A stretch of DNA of 40,067 bases, taken from assembly GCA_015680685.1 (NCBI GenBank), contig MNCI01016311.1, forward strand, positions 9,310 through 49,376, written 5' to 3'. The notes under the pieces are model-generated. The model was not told the origin of the DNA and ran no database searches. It worked only from the letters and a program-made list of their open reading frames with translations. Origin of the DNA: Gnetum montanum. Its lineage: Eukaryota; Streptophyta; Gnetopsida; Gnetales; Gnetaceae. Both the position numbers and the translations under genes were made by a program. How positions within the stretch are numbered: position 1 is the first letter of the stretch; each line of letters starts with the position of its first letter. Positions 32,091 to 40,067 of this stretch are shown one piece after another.

Positions 32091-32458
32091 GCTAGTTTTA
32101 GGCCATCTTAGGCCATTGCTAGTTTTGGGCCATTTTTGGCCATTGCGCAACATGTCAAAGTGAAAGGCAACAATGCTAGTTTTAGGCCATTTTGGGTCAC
32201 TTCCAAAAGAGATAGTTTGTTAACAAAGCAACAAAGTGATGACGCTAGTATTAGGGCGTTTTGGACCATTAGCATAGCATGCCAGAAAAATTCCATTTTA
32301 GGCCATTTCAGGCAATTGCGTAACAAGACAACAAGATAAAGCAAAAAAATATGCTAGTTTTAGGCCATTTCGGGCCATTATCCAAAAGAGATAATACGTT
32401 AATGAAGCAAAAAATGGTGATGATAGTTTTAGTCCATTTCGGGCCGTTAGTGTAGCAT
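32091..32458 (-). repeat. Dyad repeats between protease and the antisense gene end (E1)
   Basis: Seven units on the plus strand read GCTAGTTTTA then GGCC-6nt-GGCC (atctta, attttt and atttcg centres) or relatives (GGCC/GGTC, GTCC/GGCC), then ATT. Units lie about 30-75 bases apart, with filler rich in CAAA and AGATA. Same orientation as the other arrays of E1. Confidence 0.85.
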
Positions 32459-32569
32459 GCCGGAAGGATGGCATACTATCAAGGTAAGGAAACGACGAAT
32501 GTACAAGGGATGGCAACTTGGTAGGAAGCAGTAGGGTTGCTACGCTATGCGTAGCTACTTCTTGATCCA

Positions 32570-33190
32570 TCGTGGGTTGATCGGAATGTAAGGCTGAGGT
32601 GTTTTGCCAGGGAACTTGTTTACATCATTTTCCTCTACTTGGAAGGGCAACTTGACCCATGCATTTTTGGTTTGCGAGTCGGCTCATTGAGCTGATCCTT
32701 CTATTGAATGATTAATGCATGCATGTTTACGTTGTTGTTTTCTTGTGATGCCACTTCATCACCATGGATTACCACCTCCCCACCTACGTATAGTAACTGG
32801 ATTTCCTCATGTATAGGCAAGGAGATAGCCCTAATTTGTGCTAATCATGATCTTCCCAAGATCAGGTTAAACCTGGGAATTTCTTCGACTACGATGAACG
32901 TTGCATCCATGGGGAACTAGTCCCCTACTACGAAGTTCATGTGAACTATGCCTTTCACTAGGATGCATGCTGCATTGAAGGACCTCAGACATGATGTCGT
33001 CATTGGTTTGATCCAATTGACCAATCCCAACTTGTCCAAAATAGGGAAGGGAATGCCATTCATGGCAGCCCCATCATTAACGTGTACCCTTCGGATCCAG
33101 TGTTGGTCGACCCAAATTGTGATGAAGAGAGGCGTTGTAGTCACTTGACCCCCTTCGGAATCTTCCCTAATGGCATTGTTACAAAAAGTT
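32570..33190 (-). pseudogene. Aspartic protease region of E1
   Basis: The frame at 33144-32640 gives TPLFITIWVDQHWIRRVHV, then NDGAAMNGIPFPILDKLG at the catalytic site, HMNFVVGDQF, FIVVEEIPRFNLILGRSW, and GGEVVIHGDE. This is the retropepsin layout of Tat-type gag-pro. The site reads N-D-G-A-A where D-(D/N/G)-G-(S/T) is usual, so the catalytic Asp may be lost or shifted. One TAG (about 32917) interrupts it. Confidence 0.65.
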
Positions 33191-36100
33191 AATGGAGGTG
33201 GCGTGGGCTACGTGGGTACAGAGGGAAGCATTACCAAGTGGATCGCTTCCTCTTCCATTGGCATGTCTTTGTCGACTGGAATTGATGTTATCATGTAGAC
33301 TAGAGCCTCTCGGTGGGGTACAAATGTCATGATTAGGTCATACAAGCTCAGTGTAGCATTTTTCTACTTTAGAGCTTGCTTGACCTAGTTGAGGGCATCC
33401 AAAAGATTTTGGCTGCCCCTTTGTTTGACATCTTCTTCCTCTTCGATTCATCCTAGAAGACGAATCTCCCAAGGAGAGGTGACTTCGGATCTAGGTTCAA
33501 ATCCTTGTTGGCCGGGTGATACAGGCTACATAATTATGTCGACCTTTATCTTTGGTGATGAAGGTGTAGATGCAGGGGGTGAAGGCATAGGCTTGGGGAT
33601 ACCCTTCATGGTACTTCTGTTTGACGTCTTGCTCACCAAGTGGGTTTCTCACTTTGTGGGGTGAGGAGGCTATTCAATTTTGTTGCGCGGGATAAGGGCT
33701 ATTGAAGACATTGGTCCCCTAATGATGAATGGAGCTAGAGGCGTTAACTGATGGGACCATGTGGCCTCGCCAATAGGCAGTGCAAAGGTGGATGCCCATG
33801 GTGGGACTTTTAGGATGAAGGACAGCTACGAGCTTGGACCAACCGTTGGTGGTGTTGGTGCACTATGCTGAGGCACGTGGATCACAAATAGCTAGCGGGG
33901 TGGCCTAGGATCATTGTCAATGCCAATGGAATTGATTATGTAACTGGCATTATTGGCATTAAGGGGATCTGTGTAGACATACATAGATTTATTTTTAGGG
34001 TGTACTGGGTTGCTTTCGTCTAGCACCAACTTTCCTAGATCAATTAATCTTTGGATGTCATCTTGCAATGATAGAAAATAATCCGTGGTGTGACCACATG
34101 GTTGGTGGTAGTTACAAAACCTATATAGCCTGAAACCCCTAGGAACTAGAGGCTCATTGGACAAGGCCAAAGAATAATTCCTAAGGAGCTCGTAGTAGCA
34201 TTGATGTCTTGTGTTTTCTTCTTCTGACATCTGCTTTTGTTGGATGTACCCTGCTTCCAACAGTTGCTTTAGGAGTTCTGAAGGTTTGAGAGGCATCGGG
34301 GTGTATTCCAAGTGATCTTTGCACTCAAAGTTGGGTTTGGTATATGTAGATGTCTTGGGTGTAGGTGCAGCAAGTTGTGGTGCTTGGCCCAATTTGGGCA
34401 CAGGGTTAGCTGTAGGTATGGCCAGTTTCTTGTTATTCTTACTACCACTGCTACTAGGTTTGGGCTTGTCCTTGCTTGCCACGATGGCCACCATGGTTTT
34501 TGGAGCTTTATCCTTTTCCTTCTTTGCGAAGGTGTTTTTGTAAGTGATGTAGGCTGGGTCTTTGCTTGCTTCGGCTGCATCCTGTATACTCTTAGTTTGA
34601 GCAAAATCCTGACTGAGAGAGTGAGGAGCGAGGTAGTATAGTTTGAACTTGATGAAGTCATTCATTTCACCCTTAAAGATGGCTAGCAAGTGGTATTCCA
34701 CGATGGTCTCATAGATGTCGTTAAGGGTTGCACTCCAACGTTGAATGAATTTTTGGATTGGTTCTAGCGCGTCTTGTTTCATCCTCATCAACTGATCTAG
34801 CATGGTTTCAGGCTTCAAGTTATACTTGAAGCATCTCACCAACTAGGTCAGGAGATCTTCTAAATTTGAAATGGATGAGCATGGCCACGTGCCACCAATC
34901 TAGGGCTTTTCAAGCTAGGGACATGGCGAAGATGCGAATGATCATGTGCAGCCATTATTGCAATAGCAAAGATTCAGACTTGAAGGTAACAAGGTGCATG
35001 TTGTGATCTCCCTCCCTGTCATACTTCATAAAGTGTGGAAGAGACATCCTCAGAGGTAACATCAAAGCTGGGATTATAGGGCTGACAAGGTCGTCCTGAT
35101 AAAAGTCCTTGACTTGTACCATGTCAGACCCAATAGTTTTGAGGTGTTTTATTTCCTTAGTGAGGGTCTGGGTGAGCTGACATGCTTGGTTTAGACCTAG
35201 CAATGTTGTAGATGGTTGAGGAACTGCAGTGGTAGCTCCCACATGTGGCATGGTGTTGGTGGAGGGCTGACTCATTGGCAATTCCATCAGGGCCGCCCTT
35301 TCTAAAGGTGTTGCTTACATTGTCCACCACCTGGTGGGTGGTACTGTTGGAGCAATAACAGCGGGTTGAGCCACCAAATAGACCATTTGGGTCACCGGTG
35401 GGATAAAAAATGGCCCTGTGCTAGGATGTACCATTTGTGGGGTTGGGTAGGTCTAAGGGAGAATATAGTGAGACATCTGTGACAGTTGTAGAATAGACAA
35501 AGAAGTGAATGGGGTCCATGATGTGGATGTGCTGGGGCCTGCCATAGTGGATGGAATAGACACGTATGTAGGAATTGGCATGGAAGTTATGTGTGGTTGC
35601 AAAGTAGGTACAATGTGAACATGCGGTAGGGTAGCTGTGATAGATGTATCATGCACTGTAGGAATGTGCTGATAAACAGTTTGTGGGGTCATAGTTGCTA
35701 TGAATGTAATAGGGGAATAAGGACGATGATACATCAGGAATGTGGCATGGCTACCCATTGCAGTTGTGGTTGTAGGCTACTAAAGCATATGTGTGATGGC
35801 AAAGGAAGTGGTGACAGACAGCGGGTTAGCCTAGAAGGATTGGGTAGACGAGACAAGAACGAGGTTGGCTTAACCTCCCTCGTCAGATTTGGAATCAAGT
35901 TCCTCCCGTTCTTCTTGAAAGGAATCATCCTAGTTGGAAGTGGTGTCTTGTTGCTTCCTAAGCCTAGCCAGCTAGATTAATTGGTCCGACAACCTTTGAT
36001 ACGCTTGCGTTAAAAGCAAAGGAACATCAGGGGTAGGAACGAATTCCTTCCCATTGCAATGAGCGAACTCGAAGTTACATTTTTCTTCGAGTTCGTATAA

Positions 36101-36328
36101 ATCCAAGGGCAAATTAACCTACACCTTTGCACAAAGGAAACTATAATGCTCATGTTACTGGGCTAATCCCTCAGGTCCTCGATTTTGGATTCTGAGAGAT
36201 CGATGTGCTTCCAGCATGGGATTCAGCAGTTCTCCGGCACCAGTACTACCTTGAACCGTGAAGGGAACTTGAACGTTGAAGGGGAATTCCATGTTGAAGG
36301 AATTAGTAGTAGTAGTTGATAAAGCCAT
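33191..36328 (-). pseudogene. gag of E1
   Basis: The ATG at 36328 (MALSTTTTNSFNMEFPF) is the first after the leader. The coding region then runs through stops and shifts to about 33892 and the protease linker. The gag core is in 35287-34700: MPHFMKYDREGDHN, KALDWWHVA, FKYNLKPETMLDQL, EPIQKFIQRW. The longest open piece is 34842-33892 (316 codons), with a Lys/Ser-rich linker and the knuckle-like CNYHQPCGHTTDYFLSLQDDIQ, which matches the short zinc motif of Tat-lineage gag. 33891-33191 is a poorly conserved linker. The matching regions of E2 are outside the window. Confidence 0.75.
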
Positions 36329-36394
36329 TTTTAAACTATTTATGTGAAAAAGTGCAAAAAATGCAAAAGGAAAAAAATGATTGAAGGGCTACAA

Positions 36395-37245
36395 GAAGAA
36401 GGCTTTACATCTTACCGGATTCTGGAGAAATCATCGAGGTGACCGAACCATACCACACAAAGTGTAAAAAATTGAAAAATCGTGTCACATTTATGCTAGT
36501 GCGTGATGAGGTACAGAGCATGTGCAAGACTACCATAAGATAGGAAGGCAAGTCAACTATCAGTCGAAGGCTTTATATCTTGTAGGATTCCCGAGGATCC
36601 GTCGAGGCGACCGCTCTATACCACACAACACGTAGAAAACCACAGATGGGTGTCAAGTCTACGCTAATGCATATCGGGGTGTAGAAGGCTTACAAGATTA
36701 CCGTAATATGAGATAGTTAAATAGCAATCAAAAAGGCTTTGTGTCTCATAGGATCCCCGAGGGATCGTCGAGGCGACCGCTATGTACCACACGAGATGGG
36801 GTATAGAATGCATGCAAGACAACCGTAAGGTGAGTGGGATAACTAGTAGTCAGAAAGGATTTTTGTCTCACAAGATCCCTGAGGGACCATCAAGGTGATT
36901 AATCTGTATCATTCAAGATGGGGTACAGAACACATGCAATACAACCATAAGGTGAGTGGGCTAACTAGCAATTAGTAAGGCTTTTTGTCTCATAGGATCC
37001 CCAAGGGACCATCGAGGCGACCGATCTATACCACGTGAGATGGGGTATAGAATGCACATAAGAAACTGTAAGCTGAGCTAGTTAGTTGGCAATCGGAGGC
37101 CTTGTGTTCTGTGGGGATCCCAAGGAACCATTGAGGCAACCGATTTGCACTGCACAAAGCATAAACAACCACAAAGGGTGTCACATTTACGCTTATGTGT
37201 ATCAGGGTGCAGAAGGCTCACAGAACTACCATGACACACAAAAAG
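36395..37245 (-). repeat. Tandem repeat in the untranslated leader of E1
   Basis: Six units start (plus strand) near 36402, 36569, 36731, 36856, 36976 and 37095 with GGCTTT...TCT(C/T)A-GGATC. Three units are long (about 165) and three short (about 122), differing by a block holding GTGTCAMRTYTACGCT. Each unit has GATCCC-cga-GGGATC or a variant and a CGAGGCGACC word. The repeats lie between the 5' LTR and the gag ATG, in the place of the RNA leader. Confidence 0.8.
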
Positions 37246-37279
37246 GCACCAAAAGGCCCTCCTTCTAGCTTTAGAAAAC

Positions 37280-38939
37280 TATAGCAATCGAAAACATTGG
37301 CGACTAGAAAACACCGAGGGGTCGTCAGGTGCAACAGTTTCGATCCCATACCCACGGGAGGGCCATGCTAGGTGTGTGTAGATACAGGGTACCCTGAATG
37401 GTCTGGTCAATTAGATAGGGACTTACATCAGCATCTATATAGCCTTTTGCAACATATATATTTTGAAACAGAAATAAAATGCGAAGTAATGCTTAAAAAT
37501 GAATAAAACAGAAAGAATAGTGTAAAATGAGACAATAAGCAAGAAATAAAGTAAAATGTAGTTAGAAACATGCACTACTTCAAAGCTACAAGTTTTCTCT
37601 CTCAGGGTGGATACAATCAGTTGCATAGTATGATGAAGTGCAGAGATTCCGATAGTAACCAGGGCATATAGAGAATAGAACAGGTGGTGTGCTTGGGGGT
37701 AGCCTTGTGTGCTGACAATCCTAGGATTCTACCAAGGTGGTAGAGAGGTTATATAACAAAATGTTAGCTAAACATGCTAACTATTTGCAGTGTCAAACAG
37801 GAAGCTTACAATACTGTCGCAATGTGCCAGGGAGAGAGCTTGAACACTCGAGCAATAAAAGAGTAGGAGACTTAGTGAAAGAGTGCCAACCAAACCAGGG
37901 ATTGGACCTCTTTTGAATGTTGCTTGCTGAAAAATTCCGAACCCTTTGAATGCTAGTTTTGTTCAAAATTTCCAAACACTTTGAATGTTGTTTCTTAGGG
38001 TATTTATATGGCCAAAGGACACGCATTAACTTGCTGGCACCACACATGCTGCATATGACCGTTGGACCTACAAGACCGTTGTAATGCAAAACTGCTATAC
38101 TATAACTGTAAGTATGCCATGTTGTAATTGCGCTGTTAGCGTCTAGAGACATGTGTCAATGGTCCAATTAGGTGAAGTGCATTGATGTTTCACAACCACC
38201 CGCATGCCTTGCTATGCTTTGTAGCATAGCATGCTTGGCGTAGCATCTTGTCGTTCGTTCTACTACATGTGCGATGCATGCTTGCTATGCTATGCTACAC
38301 TACATAGCATAGTGTAGCATAACAATTGGCCTTAGTCACAAAAGCTTTGCTGATTTATCAACTTTTCTTCTTACGATGCATGTCTCGCGAACTCTGCTCC
38401 TTATATCCTTCGAGTTGCCTTCTATCTCTTCCACAGGATTGCTACACCTCGCTATGCCTTGTAGCTCAATGTAGCATAGCAATAGACATGGTCTACTGCT
38501 TCTTGGCAGAAAGGAACATTGGTGAAGGATTTGAAATTGAGCATGGAAAACTACTGGTGAAGCTATTGCCATGCTACGGTACGTTATGTGGCGTAGCGTA
38601 CTATGGCACTTCATTCTGCAACTATCTTCTGAAGCTTGCTATGCTACATGGTGAGGCATAGCAGACTTCATGACTTAGAAAACTTATTGAACTGTTCTTG
38701 GTGCACCCAAAACACTACTGCTAACTCTGCACTATTTCAAAGTAGGTTTTGACCTAGCGGGCTACTTAGGTAGACAGGAAGGATGAGCTGTAGAGCCTGT
38801 TTACACCTAAAGTAGAAAATCTGCTGAACTGGCTGGCGTAGACTCAGAGCGTTCTCCTCCTGATGAACTATTGTAGTACTTGTGTGAATTGCAAGGCCTG
38901 GTGAAGCAAGGATGACTTCAAATTTTTTGGGGTGTTTCA
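37280..38939 (-). repeat. 5' LTR of E1 (1660 bp)
   Basis: It aligns over its whole length with 20102-21722. On the plus strand it begins TATAGCAATCG (TGTAGCGATTG in the other LTR, so its terminal CA is mutated) and ends GTGTTTCA at 38939, followed by AACCC. The TATA box is at 38001-38008 on the minus strand. Confidence 0.88.
38001..38008 (-). promoter_or_regulatory. TATA box in the 5' LTR of E1
   Basis: TATAAATA on the minus strand, preceded by TTTGGCCA. This would be the promoter of the genomic transcript. gag starts about 1.67 kb downstream. Confidence 0.65.
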
Positions 38940-38944
38940 AACCC
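38940..38944. repeat. Target-site duplication of E1, right copy (AACCC)
   Basis: AACCC directly follows the LTR end TTTCA and equals 20097-20101. Confidence 0.85.
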
Positions 38945-40067
38945 CTACTTGCCACCCGAAGTATGTTAGACATTATGGAGGCCATTAGAATACCTACAAG
39001 GCACCAAAAAGATAGCTAGATCAAGACACTAGACATGAATAATATCCCACGATTTGAGGGGGGATACAATGCTGATCCACAAAACCACTTACAGGAATTC
39101 CATGATGCCTATGCCTTGTAGAATATTGAGAATAAGTGGAAGAAGTTAAAGTTGTTCCCTAGAACACTCATAAAAGAAGCAGAAAGTTGGTACCAATCTT
39201 TAGAGTCGGAAACCATTAGGAGATGGAGTATGATGCTAGAACTGTCTAATAATAAATACCAAACGTACTTTAGAGTGTCCAACTTGTGCAAGCAAATCCA
39301 AGGATGGAAGTAGGGTACTCATGAACCCTTGGATTCTACCATGGGCCAATATTATGCATTGCTACATCGTTACCTGAGCCATGGTTATGCACAACAGGAT
39401 CAACTATGGCACCTCTTAGATGGGCTAAGATAAGAAACTAGGAGAACCCTTGGGACATAAGCCCAATGGAGATTATCAAAACTTAGGTCCCATGAAGTTC
39501 ATAGATTTTTGGAGCAAGTAGCTAAAGAAGAAGGGGAGCTATGGAAAAGAGAAAGTGAAAAAGACTACAACCATGATCCTTCCCTCCAAAAGAGGGGAGT
39601 GAGATTCTACGAGGAGGAAGATGAGTCACCACTCGAAGAGTTGGTGAATAGAAAAACCTTGGCACTTTAGAAATTAATAATGGAAGTGTCAGCTAAGGTA
39701 GATGAAATATGGAGCTCCTTAGATAGTAAAATTGAAACTGTCCTAAAAATTGTAGAGGAGTCTAAGGAACGAAGTAGTGACCATGATAAGAAAAATTAGA
39801 GAGATTCAGACCATGCACATAACAAGGGTAAGGGAAAAATGACTATAGCCGATGAGGTTGTGGATTTTGACATGGACAATGATGGTGGATGTGAGATCTA
39901 CCAATATGACCATCCTAAGGGATGTTGCCCAATAATCTCACATCTACAAGAGTCCGGGGTGTATGCACTCAACCCAAGACTTAACAAACGGCAAGCACCT
40001 CGAAGGTTACCTTATCCCCAAGGTAACTCAAGGTAGTTCCACCAACCGTTAACATATTATCCAAGTG
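38940..40067 (+). pseudogene. gag of E3, central and C-terminal part (right side of the E1 insertion)
   Basis: After the duplication the gag of E3 resumes. 39045-39215 holds the retrotransposon-gag core: NIPRFEGGYNADPQNHLQEF, then KLKLFPRTLIKEAESWYQSL. Further on are MGQYYALLHRYLSHG, an acidic and charged stretch (YNHDPSLQKRGVRFYEEEDE), and a Cys/His cluster near 39890-39935 (CEIYQYDHPKGCCP) that resembles a worn zinc knuckle. Stops occur at several places, for example 39118, 39313 and 39668. The fragment runs to the window edge; pol would lie beyond it. Confidence 0.7.

Larger units (their letters stand above)
20102..38939 (-). mobile_element. E1: complete Tat-type Ty3/gypsy element, 18.8 kb, with antisense gene
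   Basis: Two homologous LTRs (20102-21722 and 37280-38939) with TG/CA ends are flanked by AACCC on both sides. In sense order (minus strand): 5' LTR, repeat-rich leader, gag, protease, dyad array, antisense gene, dyad array, RT, RNase H, archaeal-type RNase H, integrase, dyad array, conserved tail, polypurine tract, 3' LTR. The LTRs differ at roughly one site in ten over the stretch I compared by eye (about 400 bases after the internal edge), mostly transitions, plus one insertion of about 35 bases. This implies an old insertion. All coding parts are broken by stops and frameshifts. Confidence 0.9.

Noticed and set aside
32108-32570. Frames with repeated NGLKLA words on the minus strand
   Set aside because: They are translations of the GGCC dyad array.
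34269-34661. Second open frame of 130 codons on the minus strand within gag, and plus-strand frames at 34312-34641
   Set aside because: They overlap the gag frame with its recognisable motifs and show none of their own.
37230-37279. Primer binding site of E1
   Set aside because: No TGG-starting match to a tRNA 3' end directly follows the LTR. TTGGTGCC about 30 bases inside could be a worn site but is too short to call.

Overview
This is a stretch of nested, decayed LTR retrotransposons from a plant nuclear genome. No intact host gene, tRNA or rRNA was seen. The evidence is Ty3/gypsy gag, protease, reverse transcriptase, RNase H and integrase remnants on both strands, TG...CA LTRs with TATA boxes, 5-bp target-site duplications (TSDs), many in-frame stops of the CAA/CAG to TAA/TAG and CGA to TGA type, and GT-AG introns. 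The main family has a second, archaeal-type RNase H and Tat-type gag motifs, so it belongs to the Tat/Ogre branch of Ty3/gypsy. The species cannot be named from this. A seed plant with a large, methylated, repeat-rich genome is most likely.

Layout, left to right. 1-2813 is the 3' end of element E0 (+): integrase tail, polypurine tract, 3' LTR. It sits inside the antisense gene of element E2. 2814-11386 is the 3' part of E2 (+): antisense gene remnant, dyad array, pol, second dyad array, untranslated tail, 3' LTR. 11981-14147 is a solo LTR of the E0 family, proved by the duplication ATGAA on both sides; its U3 carries a tandem repeat of about 192 bp. 14307-15254 is the 3' LTR of another family (E4). 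15255-18259 is AT-rich non-coding DNA full of hairpin-type repeats. 18260-20101 is the 5' LTR and gag start of E3 (+), which resumes at 38940. 20102-38939 is E1 (-), a complete 18.8-kb Tat-type element inserted into the gag of E3 with duplication AACCC.

E1 in its own sense direction reads: 5' LTR, leader with tandem repeats, gag, protease, dyad array, a multi-exon gene in ANTISENSE with its own TATA-like box, dyad array, RT, RNase H, archaeal-type RNase H, integrase, dyad array, conserved tail, polypurine tract, 3' LTR. E2 has the same antisense gene, promoter and flanking array in the same place, so the gene belongs to the family and is not a chance insertion. Its first half looks like an FCP1/NLI-interacting-factor type HAD phosphatase domain with lost catalytic residues. 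Its second half is unrecognised, with an acidic tract and a possible coiled coil.

The second strong signal is that nearly every tandem repeat here is built from a short inverted repeat whose arms change together between copies: GGTC/GACC, GGCC/GGCC, CATC/GATG; TTCCCAT/ATGGGAA, TTCTCAT/ATGAGAA; AGAGTA/TACTCT, GGAGTA/TACTCC. This holds in unrelated families and in flanking DNA, and suggests either selection for hairpins or a mutational process that perfects palindromes.
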